NCBI GenBank assembly: GCA_029782365.1
Contig: JAKOUW010000096.1
Span: 424,467-488,466, forward strand
Length of the DNA stretch: 64,000 bases
Direction of reading: 5' to 3'
From: Chloroflexota bacterium
Lineage (GTDB): Bacteria > Chloroflexota > Anaerolineae > Anaerolineales > UBA4823
Positions within the stretch are counted from its first letter, which is position 1. Each line of letters begins with the position of its first letter. The notes below the pieces were generated by a model. The model saw nothing but the letters and a program-made list of their open reading frames with translations, did no database searches and was not told where the DNA came from. Position numbers and translations under genes: made by a program. Shown here one piece after another: positions 39,328 to 47,461 of the stretch.

Positions 39328-40515
39328 ATGCAGATTGAGAGGGTAGTGTATTCTGAATTTCACAGTTTCACCTGGCTGCTGGCGGGTCTACCGGTCAGCG
39401 TGGTTTCAAAACCAGGTCTGCCTTCCTGGGATTCAGCCACCACCGCCGAGAACCTGGCCGCTGGGCAGATTCGCCTGCAGGCGGGCAGCCGGCTGGGAAT
39501 TTTCGGCAGCCGCACCGGCGCCCTGGCCGCCTGGTTTGCTCGCCAGGGCGTTCAGACCACCTGCCTGGAGCAAAGCTGGCTTGCGCTCACCTGCGCCCGT
39601 CTCACATTGGAAGCTAACCAGTGCTCTTCCACAACTGTTCTGCCTGCAGTCAACCTGCCGTCAACTGTGTCATTCGACTCAGCAATCATTTGCCTGCCCA
39701 AAGGCCGCCAGCTTGCCCGGCGTTGGTTGGTAGAAGCTTACCGAGTGCTGCCGGATGGCGGCGCCTTGTATTTAGCTGGTGCAAGGGCAGCCGGCTTCGA
39801 CAGCGTCCTGGCGGATGGCAGAGATTTATTCGCCAACGGTGTTGTGACAGCGTATAAACACGGTGAACGTCTGGCACGCCTGGAGAAACAGCCCGCCTCT
39901 TCTGCTCTACCCTCATGGGCTGCCAGGCCAGGGATTGCCCCAGGGAGTTGGATCGAAATTGACTGTCCGGCCGTTGCGCCGCAGATGTTGGCCAGTTTGC
40001 CCGGCGTGTTTTCCTCCACTGAGTTGGATGAGGGCAGCGCTTTGCTCCTTCAGAGCCTGCCCGGTTTGCTGAGGGAGACGAGTACCGGCGCCAGCCTGCT
40101 GGACTTAGGCTGCGGATGGGGGGCGCTGGGATTGGCAGCGGCTGTCCAGCGGCCAGATCTGCACGTCAGCTTGCTGGATGCCGATCTTTTGGCGGTCGCT
40201 AGTGTGCAGGAAAATATTCAGCGCCTTCAGCTTTCCAACGCTTCAGTTTCCGGAGCCGACCTTCTGGAAGGCGCTGCGCCTCCAGCATTTGACCTGATCC
40301 TCTCCAACCCTCCTTTTCACGCTGGAAAAGAAACCAACTACACCATCACCCAGGCGCTGATCGAGCAAGCGTTTGAAAGTTTAGCATCAGGCGGCCGCCT
40401 TGCGCTGGTTGCCAACCGCTTCTTGCGCTATGAAAAAATCCTGGTCGAACACTTTCGATGGATTGAAACCCTGGCTGAAAACAATAAATTTCATGTCTTG
40501 GCTGCCCGTAAATAG
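39328..40515 (+). CDS. RsmC/RlmG-like class I SAM methyltransferase
   Basis: A 395-residue protein that resembles two methyltransferase-like halves. The second half is active-looking: LLDLGCGWGALGLAAA near 252-267 binds S-adenosylmethionine, and LILSNPPFHAGKETNY near 324-339 is the NPPFH motif of 16S rRNA guanine-N2 methyltransferases RsmC and RlmG. The first half (LGIFGSRTGALAAWFA near 57) looks like a degenerate copy, as in E. coli RsmC. The ATG at 39328 is preferred to the in-frame upstream start at 39265 because TATAAT lies directly before it. It is the first gene of a closely packed run. The likely target is rRNA; the exact base is not certain. Confidence 0.83.
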   Translation: MQIERVVYSEFHSFTWLLAGLPVSVVSKPGLPSWDSATTAENLAAGQIRLQAGSRLGIFGSRTGALAAWFARQGVQTTCLEQSWLALTCARLTLEANQCSSTTVLPAVNLPSTVSFDSAIICLPKGRQLARRWLVEAYRVLPDGGALYLAGARAAGFDSVLADGRDLFANGVVTAYKHGERLARLEKQPASSALPSWAARPGIAPGSWIEIDCPAVAPQMLASLPGVFSSTELDEGSALLLQSLPGLLRETSTGASLLDLGCGWGALGLAAAVQRPDLHVSLLDADLLAVASVQENIQRLQLSNASVSGADLLEGAAPPAFDLILSNPPFHAGKETNYTITQALIEQAFESLASGGRLALVANRFLRYEKILVEHFRWIETLAENNKFHVLAARK

Positions 40516-40521
40516 GTGAGT

Positions 40522-41430
40522 ATGGAATCCATTATTCCCCTCGATTTAAATTTTCAAGGATTTCCAGGCGTCATAGCGGCTTATTTGCTGCCGCACACCC
40601 ATGGCGCCGCGCTGGTAGAGTCAGGTCCGGGGTCCACGCAGGATGCTCTGCAAAATGCTCTGGCGGTGCATGGCTTTCTGCCTGCAGATATCACCGATCT
40701 CTTTTTAACGCATATCCATCTGGATCACGCCGGAGCGGCGGGTTGGTTGGCCAATCAGGGGGCGCATGTCTATGTTCACGAGGCCGGCGCGCCTCACCTG
40801 CTTGATCCCACCAAGCTCCTGGCCAGCGCTCGCCGTATTTATGGTGAGCACATGGATGCCCTTTGGGGTGAATTCTTGCCGGTGCCTGCCGATCGCTTGA
40901 CTGCCTTGCGTGATGAGGATGTTGTCCAGGTTGGCCGGTTGTGCTTGCGCGCCCTGGATACGCCCGGTCACGCTAACCACCACATGGCGTATTTGTTTGA
41001 AGATGTGATCTTCTCCGGCGATATAGGCGGTGTGCGTGTGCGCGGCCTGGAGACCATCAGTGTGCCGATGCCGCCGCCCGAACTGCACCTGGAAAAATGG
41101 CGCCAAAGCGCTGCTCGCCTCGCCGCCCTGCCGGCTCAACGCATCGCCCCCACTCATTTTGGTCTCTACTCCGACCCTGCCAATCACCTAGCCCGCCTGG
41201 TCAGCCGCCTGGAGGCTATCTCATCCTGGATAGAACAGGCCATGCCGTCTAACCCAGCCCCAGACCAGTTAGAACATGCCTACACGGCCTGGGTTCAGGA
41301 GCAAGACCGTTCAGCCGGCCTCAGCGCTGAGCAGAGCCAGGCGGTAGAATCCGTCAACCCCGCCTATATGTCTGCGGCTGGCATCCAGCGCTACTGGCAG
41401 AAAATCCGCCAGGCGAAGGCAGAAACATGA
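40522..41430 (+). CDS. MBL fold metallo-hydrolase
   Basis: A 302-residue metallo-beta-lactamase fold protein. LTHIHLDHAGAAGWL near 65-79 supplies the HxHxDH zinc motif. PGHANHHMAYLF near 155 supplies the next His, IFSGDIGGV near 170 the bridging Asp and APTHFGLYSD near 212 the last His, so a complete two-metal site is present. ATG 40522 follows AGGTGAG; a GTG two codons earlier is possible. It overlaps the sirtuin gene as ATGA. The subgroup resembles glyoxalase II-like hydrolases of unknown substrate. Confidence 0.85.
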   Translation: MESIIPLDLNFQGFPGVIAAYLLPHTHGAALVESGPGSTQDALQNALAVHGFLPADITDLFLTHIHLDHAGAAGWLANQGAHVYVHEAGAPHLLDPTKLLASARRIYGEHMDALWGEFLPVPADRLTALRDEDVVQVGRLCLRALDTPGHANHHMAYLFEDVIFSGDIGGVRVRGLETISVPMPPPELHLEKWRQSAARLAALPAQRIAPTHFGLYSDPANHLARLVSRLEAISSWIEQAMPSNPAPDQLEHAYTAWVQEQDRSAGLSAEQSQAVESVNPAYMSAAGIQRYWQKIRQAKAET

Positions 41431-42203
41431 TGCCTGCCGGCCAACTTCCTTTCTCCATCCCTGAGGCGATCGTCGGGCGCCTTTCCGCTGCGCGCCATCT
41501 CACTGCTCTCACAGGCGCAGGCATCTCCGCCGAAAGCGGTGTGCCTACCTTTCGCCAGGCGCAGGATGGCTTATGGTCAAGATACGATCCAACCGAGCTG
41601 GCCAGCCCGCAGGCTTTTGAGCGCAATCCGACCCTGGTCTGGCAGTGGTATGCCTGGCGGCGCGGCATCGTTGACCGCGCTGCGCCAAACGCCGGTCACC
41701 TGGCGCTTGTGGCGCTCGAACAATTCTTTCCAAACCTGGTTCTGATCACTCAAAACGTGGACAGCCTGCACCAACGCGCCGGCAGCCGCGCGGTGATCGA
41801 ACTCCACGGCAGCCTTTACCGCACCCGCTGCAGCCGCGAAGGAAAAATCATCTCAGGCTATTCCGAATCCGCTACTCCACCCATCTGCCCCGAATGTGGG
41901 GCATTTTTGCGCCCGGATGTCGTCTGGTTTGGCGAACCTCTGCCAGCAGAAGCCTTTGAGCGCGCTGCTCAAGCTTCAGAGAACAGCGACGTTTTTTTGT
42001 CGATCGGCACATCATCCCTGGTCTTTCCAGCCGCCAGCCTTCCGCTCATCGCCAGGCAGAACGGCGCTCTGCTGGTTGAAATTAATCCCGAACCCACGCC
42101 CCTGTCTGATCAAGCCGACTACGCCCTCGTCGGGCCGGCGGGCCTGGTTCTACCCGCACTGCTCGATGCATTGCGAGCCGCTCGCCAGACTCCTCGTTCA
42201 TAA
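41427..42203 (+). CDS. cobB: Sir2-type NAD-dependent protein deacylase
   Basis: A 258-residue sirtuin. GAGISAESGVPTFR near 31-44 binds NAD, TQNVDSLHQRAG near 109-120 carries the Asn/Asp pair, and LHGSLYRTRC near 127-136 has the catalytic His. The zinc site has CPEC near 154 and one upstream Cys, as in E. coli CobB. YAWRR near 74-78 gives the Y-x-x-R pair that marks class III sirtuins able to remove succinyl or malonyl groups; this is a family-level inference. The start overlaps the previous stop (ATGA). The substrates may be acylated metabolic enzymes. Confidence 0.9.
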   Translation: MMPAGQLPFSIPEAIVGRLSAARHLTALTGAGISAESGVPTFRQAQDGLWSRYDPTELASPQAFERNPTLVWQWYAWRRGIVDRAAPNAGHLALVALEQFFPNLVLITQNVDSLHQRAGSRAVIELHGSLYRTRCSREGKIISGYSESATPPICPECGAFLRPDVVWFGEPLPAEAFERAAQASENSDVFLSIGTSSLVFPAASLPLIARQNGALLVEINPEPTPLSDQADYALVGPAGLVLPALLDALRAARQTPRS

Positions 42204-42229
42204 GTTCAGCGAACCTAAAGGATCAATCC

Positions 42230-43903
42230 ATGGATTTCAATCATTATTTCACGAATCCTGAGTTGGAAAGCCTGCTTCAACGCTGGTCTATTGACTATGC
42301 GCAAATCTGCAAACTTTCAATCATCGGCCGCTCCTTTGAGAATCGCCCCATCTACTTGCTTTCCATTTCCAATGCCGCCTCTGGTCCTGCCGTCTGGATC
42401 GATGCCAACATCCATGCCACCGAGATCGCCGGCACCACCGCCGCCCTGGCGGCTGCCGAGCGCCTGCTCACCGGCTACGCCAGCGATCCGCAGGTGACAC
42501 GTTTGCTTGACGCCTGCACTTATTACATTGTGCCCCGTGTCAACCCTGACGGCGCCGAGTGGGCGATGGCTGCCAACCCACGCTACATACGGTCCGGTGT
42601 GCGCGCCTACCCTTACCCTGAGAAAGAAGATGGTCTGCACCAGCAGGATATTGACGGCGATGGCCGCATCCTGCAAATGCGTCTGCCCGACCCGTCTGGC
42701 GATTGGAAAATTTCATCCCTTGACCCACGACTGTTGGAAAAACGCACGCCGACAGAGACTGGCGGCGTTTATTACCGCCTGCTGCCTGAGGGCTTGCTGG
42801 AAAATTATGACGGCGTGCAGATCAAGATGGCTCGTTCTCAACAGGGCCTGGACTTTAACCGTAATTTCCCCTTCGAATGGCGCACCGAATCGGATCAAAG
42901 TGGAGCAGGCGACTACCCCACTTCAGAGCCGGAAATCAAGGCATTGGTAGATTTCATCTTCGCTCACCCCGAAATCAACATCGCCATTACCTTTCACACC
43001 TTCAGCCGGGTGATACTGCGCCCCTATTCCACCAAGGCCGACACAGAACTGCCCACAGATGACCTGTGGGTATTTAAGAAAATTGGCGAAATTGGCACCG
43101 AATTTACTGGTTACCGCTGTGTATCCACTTTCCACGACTTTCTCTACCATCCAAAGGAAGTGACGACTGGCGCCTTCGATGATTGGATGTACGATCACCT
43201 GGGTGTTTTCACCTACACCATCGAGCTGTGGGACCTGCCTACCGAAGCGGGAGTGAAAGAGCGCAAATTCATGGACTGGTTCCGCAGTCATCCCCATGAG
43301 GAAGATGCCATGATTCTGAAATGGGTGGATGAACATGCACCGGATGGTTACGTATCCTGGCAGCCATTCGACCATCCTCAGCTCGGCCCGCTGGAGCTGG
43401 GCGGATACAACGTGATGTACACCTGGCGCAACCCGCCCGCCAGCTCCATGGGTGCTGAAGCTGTGCGACATGTGCCATACATGCTTGCCCTGGGTGAAAT
43501 GCTGCCCCATCTGGAAATCCAGCGCTGCTCATTGCAGCCCCTGGGAGAGCTTCAACAGGATGGAAGCCGGCGCTATCACCTTGACTTGGTCGTGGAAAAC
43601 AGCGGTTTTCTACCCACCTACACGAGCCAGCAGGCCCAAAAACGCCGCGCCGCCCGCCCGGTGCGCGTCGAATTGGATTTACCTCCTGGTGCGCTTCTGT
43701 TAACGGGGCAGGCGCGCCGTGAATTGGGCCATCTCGAAGGGCGTTCAAACAAAATGGATGTGGATGTCATTTGGGCAGCCAGCCCAACTGACAACCGCGC
43801 CCGCCTGGAATGGTTCGTGCAAGGCATGCCAGGCCAGGTTGTCAAAGTGAATATTCTTTCAGAGCGCGCAGGCAATTTGTCCACGGAGATCACTCTGTCA
43901 TGA
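42230..43903 (+). CDS. M14 family zinc carboxypeptidase
   Basis: A 557-residue protein without signal peptide. The zinc ligands appear as NIHATE near 59-64 (HxxE) and the His of ITFHTFSR near 250. The general base Glu is in YTIELWDLP near 330. Substrate-binding residues resemble the carboxypeptidase T/A type, with FNRNFPFEW near 207-215 in the conserved NRN position. After the ~380-residue catalytic region a C-terminal part (about 390-557) has beta-rich segments, possibly an accessory domain. AAAGGATC precedes the ATG. It overlaps the M24 peptidase gene as ATGA, so the two peptidases are translated together. Confidence 0.88.
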   Translation: MDFNHYFTNPELESLLQRWSIDYAQICKLSIIGRSFENRPIYLLSISNAASGPAVWIDANIHATEIAGTTAALAAAERLLTGYASDPQVTRLLDACTYYIVPRVNPDGAEWAMAANPRYIRSGVRAYPYPEKEDGLHQQDIDGDGRILQMRLPDPSGDWKISSLDPRLLEKRTPTETGGVYYRLLPEGLLENYDGVQIKMARSQQGLDFNRNFPFEWRTESDQSGAGDYPTSEPEIKALVDFIFAHPEINIAITFHTFSRVILRPYSTKADTELPTDDLWVFKKIGEIGTEFTGYRCVSTFHDFLYHPKEVTTGAFDDWMYDHLGVFTYTIELWDLPTEAGVKERKFMDWFRSHPHEEDAMILKWVDEHAPDGYVSWQPFDHPQLGPLELGGYNVMYTWRNPPASSMGAEAVRHVPYMLALGEMLPHLEIQRCSLQPLGELQQDGSRRYHLDLVVENSGFLPTYTSQQAQKRRAARPVRVELDLPPGALLLTGQARRELGHLEGRSNKMDVDVIWAASPTDNRARLEWFVQGMPGQVVKVNILSERAGNLSTEITLS

Positions 43904-45090
43904 ACAACATCGTGCTGGAAAAAGTTACACAGGCCCAGAGCATCCTGGATGAGCTGAATATCGACCTTTGGCTCACTCTCGTTCGTGAAACCAGTGCTGG
44001 GGGCGATCCGGTTCTTCCACTGATTTATGGTCTTGACTTGACCTGGACAAGTGCATTGATTCTGACGCGCACCCGGGAGAGCATCATCATCCTGGGGGCA
44101 TTGGAAGCCGAAGCGGCTCGCCGCACAGGCGCTTACCAACAGGTTATTGCCTATCACCAATCGATTCGCCCAGATTTGCTGGCAGTCCTCCAGCGCCTGG
44201 ACCCTAAGATCATCGCTATCAATTATTCCCTCAACGATGTCCACGCCGACGGCTTAACCCACGGAATGCACCAGCTCCTGCTGGGGTATCTGCTCGGTAC
44301 GCCGTTTGCCAACCGCCTGGTTTCCGCGGAACAAATCCATGCCGCCCTGCGTGGGCGCAAAACGCCTTCAGAGGTAGCTCATTTACAAAGAGCGATCAAC
44401 ACCACTTTAAAAATTTACGCTCAGACCTTTGAGCAAGTAAAAGTCGGTATGACAGAAATAGAAATCGCCGAGCTGATGCACCGCGCAACTGCCGCTTTCG
44501 GCTTGGTGGAAGCCTGGGGATATGAGCACTGCCCGGCGGTCAACGCCGGTCCCGATTCATCGGCCGGGCACGCCGGACCGACAGAAATTCGCCTGCAGCC
44601 CGGCCACTTACTGCATTTCGACTTCGGTGTGCGTCAAGACGGTTACTGCTCTGACATCCAACGCATGGGCTATGCACTGCGTCCCGGTGAAAGCGCGCCT
44701 CCTCCCGCGGTGCAGAAAGCGTTCCAAACGGCAGTCTTGGCTATCCAGAAAACTGTCGAACAGATGAAACCCGGCATGACCGGCGCCGCGCTGGATGCCA
44801 TCTGCCGTGAAATTGTAGTGGACAACGGCTACCCTGAATTTATGCACGCCACCGGCCACCACCTGGGCCGCAGTGTGCATGATGGCGCCGGCGTGATCGG
44901 TCCACTGTGGGAGCGGTACGGCGATACACCCAATTACCGCCTGGAGGCCGGCCATGTATACACGGTCGAACCTTCTATCTATGTGCCCGGTTACGGCACG
45001 GTCGGCATTGAGGAGGATGTTTTGGTGACGGAAAATGGTGCGCAGTATCTCGGGGCTCCTCAAACTGAGCTGATTTTGATCAGGAGCTGA
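43900..45090 (+). CDS. M24 family Xaa-Pro aminopeptidase-like metallopeptidase
   Basis: A 396-residue cytoplasmic protein with an N-terminal creatinase-like domain (about 1-165) and a C-terminal pita-bread domain. Metal ligands are present: the two Asp in HFDFGVRQDGYCSDIQR near 243-259, His in ATGHHLGRSVHDGAG near 316-330, and Glu in VEPSIYVPGYGTVGIEEDV near 358-376. It is similar to aminopeptidase P / prolidase; the choice between them cannot be made. The start ATG overlaps the M14 stop (ATGA); the longer frame upstream is only read-through of the M14 gene in another frame. With the M14 protein it could complete oligopeptide breakdown. Confidence 0.87.
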   Translation: MNNIVLEKVTQAQSILDELNIDLWLTLVRETSAGGDPVLPLIYGLDLTWTSALILTRTRESIIILGALEAEAARRTGAYQQVIAYHQSIRPDLLAVLQRLDPKIIAINYSLNDVHADGLTHGMHQLLLGYLLGTPFANRLVSAEQIHAALRGRKTPSEVAHLQRAINTTLKIYAQTFEQVKVGMTEIEIAELMHRATAAFGLVEAWGYEHCPAVNAGPDSSAGHAGPTEIRLQPGHLLHFDFGVRQDGYCSDIQRMGYALRPGESAPPPAVQKAFQTAVLAIQKTVEQMKPGMTGAALDAICREIVVDNGYPEFMHATGHHLGRSVHDGAGVIGPLWERYGDTPNYRLEAGHVYTVEPSIYVPGYGTVGIEEDVLVTENGAQYLGAPQTELILIRS

Positions 45091-45092
45091 CC

Positions 45093-45521
45093 ATGAAATC
45101 ATTCCTGCAGCGCTATTGGTGGGTCGCACTCATCGTGTTTCTCATTTTGATCCAGCTCATTCCGTACGGCCGCGATCACACCAATCCCCCCGTATATCAG
45201 GAACCCCAATGGCCCAGCGATAGGGTGCGCAGCCTGGCTGTGCGCGCCTGCTACGATTGTCACAGCAACGAATCGACCTATCCCTGGTATGCGAACATTG
45301 CACCCATTTCCTGGTTGGTGATGAATGATATCGAAACCGGGCGTGAGGTGCTCAATTTTTCCAACTTTGCCGCCATCAAGGGCACCGGCGAGATTGCCGA
45401 AATTGTATTGGAAGGTGAAATGCCCCCGCTCATTTATTTGATCACACATCCATCGGCTAATTTATCCTCAGCCGAACGCCAGGAGCTGGCCGACGGCATT
45501 AACCAGGCTTTTGGCCGTTGA
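45093..45521 (+). CDS. Haem-binding domain membrane protein
   Basis: A 142-residue protein with one N-terminal membrane helix (about 9-24) and a c-type haem-binding motif CYDCH near residues 53-57 in the context RACYDCHSNESTYPWYANIAPISW, which is typical of the haem-binding domain family PF14376. The C-terminal part, GEMPPLIYLITHPSANLSSAERQEL, is also characteristic. It should be exported and anchored, with covalently attached haem. It starts two bases after the M24 peptidase. It fits a cell with respiratory electron transport, but its partner is not visible. Confidence 0.85.
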   Translation: MKSFLQRYWWVALIVFLILIQLIPYGRDHTNPPVYQEPQWPSDRVRSLAVRACYDCHSNESTYPWYANIAPISWLVMNDIETGREVLNFSNFAAIKGTGEIAEIVLEGEMPPLIYLITHPSANLSSAERQELADGINQAFGR

Positions 45522-45537
45522 TTTGAAGGAGTTTCCA

Positions 45538-47454
45538 ATGACCGCTTTGCCGATCACACACATGACTCTCTACAAACACGGAGTAGGATTTTTCCAACGC
45601 ACCGGCAAGCTCAAAGCCGATGAGGTGCGACTATCATTCCGCGAAAGCGAGATGAACGATATTCTGAAGAGCCTTACCGTGATCGACACGGGCAAAGGGA
45701 AAGTGCTGGGGGTGGATTATGCCACCCCTCAGCAGCGCGACGAGTTGTTGGCCGGCTGCACAATCAAGCTGGACGATCAGCGCAGTCTGCGTGATTTGAT
45801 CGCTGGCTTGCGCGGCCGGCGTGCGGCGTTGTGGTTGAAAGCCAACGAGGGAGCGCGCGGCCTGCTGCTCGGCCTGGATGAACTGCCTGACCGGCAGCCA
45901 GTTGGCAGCTCTCTGGTTTCGATCCTGCTGGAAGAATCCAACGTTGTGCGCGCCATGCAGTTGGACGAAATCCAGGGCGTTGAACTGCTGGACGAGCAGA
46001 GTTCCGGTGACTTACGATTTTTCCTGCGCACCTCGCTGGCTCAAGATGAATTTCGCCAGGTCACCGCGCGCCTCACCCCCGGCGAGCACGATCTTTCGAT
46101 CAGTTACATTGCCCCTGCTCCCACCTGGCGCGTCAGCTACCGCCTGGTCAGTTCAGGCCAAGGCAAAGACGCCCGCACCCTTTTGCAGGGCTGGGGCATT
46201 TTTGATAACCGTCTGGAAGAAGACCTGGAAAACATCTCTCTGTCACTGGTTGCCGGCATGCCTGTATCGTTTGTGTACGATCTGTACACACCGTTTACCC
46301 CACAGCGCCCGGTGATTGAGGAAGAAAACCGTGTCGCGCCGGGACCGATAGAGTTTGAAAGTGCACTTCTCGCAGATACGGTTCAGTCTTTACCATCTCC
46401 GCCGTCACCCATGTTAAAAATGATGGCTCCAGCGCCCCTTTCACGCGCCGCATTCAACGTCGAGGACTTGCAGTCATCCACAGCAGTGCAGACAGCCGGG
46501 AAAGACCTGGGTGAGCTGTTCGAATACCGGATCGCCACCCCGGTGTCCGTTGGGCGCGGCCAATCAGCGATGGTGCCGGTCCTGTCAGCTCTGCTCGAAA
46601 GACGCAAAGACCTGCTGTACAATGGCAGCAAATTTCCTGTACATCCAGTCGCCACCCTGCGCCTGCACAACACCAGCGGCCTGACCCTCGAACGCGGCCC
46701 GGTGACTGTCTTGGAAAACGGCGAATATGCCGGCGAGGCGGTTTTGCCCTTCACGCCAGCCGAGGGCGAAATTGTCGTCCCCTATGCTGTCGAGCTGGGA
46801 GTGAAGATCAGCGAAGAGTCGGGCGCTTCGCATGAAATGCATTCCCTTCGCCTGTCTGGAGCCCTTCTGCTGATCGAACAGTGGGAAATTGCGTGGCGCG
46901 AATACAAAATAGCCAACCTGACAGCCCAGGATTTAGTCGTCACCCTCGAACACCCGCGCAGCGAGCAGTATGAATTGTTCGACAGCCCGACGCCCATGGA
47001 AAAAACAGCCGAGTTTCTGCGGTTCCTGTCGGCTGTTCCCGCTCACAGCGAGAAGAAGCTGCGTGTGCAAGAGCGCCGCCTGGCTGCGCGCCGTGAGGAA
47101 CTGCGCCGCCAATCATACGATGGCCTGCGCCGCTACATGCGACAGGGTTTGATCAAACAAGAAGTGTATGAGCTTGCCGCCCGCATCTTAAAATTGTGGG
47201 AAGAAGTTGACGATCTCAACCGCCGCCTAAACGCCATCGCTGGTGAACGTGAAACTATCTATAAACAACAGAAACAAATTCAAGGCAATATGGCCGCCCT
47301 GGGAAAAGAAGGCAAAGAAGGCGCCCTGCGCAACCGGTATGTCGACGAACTGGAAGCCAGCGAAAGTCATTTGAAGGAATTGGCTGCAGAAGAAGCCAAT
47401 ACCCGCCAACAAATCGCCCGATTAGAAGAACAGGTCAAGCAGCTCCTGCCGTAA
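45538..47454 (+). CDS. DUF4139 domain protein with C-terminal coiled coil
   Basis: A 638-residue cytoplasmic protein. The N-terminus MTLYKHGVGFFQRTGKL followed by RESEMNDILKSLTVIDTG is characteristic of a conserved uncharacterised family, and LSISYIAPAPTWRVSYRLV near 180-198 is the DUF4139 motif. A long beta-rich middle is followed by a coiled coil in the last ~130 residues, heavy in Glu, Arg, Gln and Leu. ATG 45538 follows AAGGAG; an upstream in-frame TTG is less likely. No enzymatic motif was found. It lies in the same run as the peptidases and REC-HD-GYP protein, with seven bases to the next gene. Function unknown. Confidence 0.72.
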   Translation: MTALPITHMTLYKHGVGFFQRTGKLKADEVRLSFRESEMNDILKSLTVIDTGKGKVLGVDYATPQQRDELLAGCTIKLDDQRSLRDLIAGLRGRRAALWLKANEGARGLLLGLDELPDRQPVGSSLVSILLEESNVVRAMQLDEIQGVELLDEQSSGDLRFFLRTSLAQDEFRQVTARLTPGEHDLSISYIAPAPTWRVSYRLVSSGQGKDARTLLQGWGIFDNRLEEDLENISLSLVAGMPVSFVYDLYTPFTPQRPVIEEENRVAPGPIEFESALLADTVQSLPSPPSPMLKMMAPAPLSRAAFNVEDLQSSTAVQTAGKDLGELFEYRIATPVSVGRGQSAMVPVLSALLERRKDLLYNGSKFPVHPVATLRLHNTSGLTLERGPVTVLENGEYAGEAVLPFTPAEGEIVVPYAVELGVKISEESGASHEMHSLRLSGALLLIEQWEIAWREYKIANLTAQDLVVTLEHPRSEQYELFDSPTPMEKTAEFLRFLSAVPAHSEKKLRVQERRLAARREELRRQSYDGLRRYMRQGLIKQEVYELAARILKLWEEVDDLNRRLNAIAGERETIYKQQKQIQGNMAALGKEGKEGALRNRYVDELEASESHLKELAAEEANTRQQIARLEEQVKQLLP

Positions 47455-47461
47455 ACCAGGT

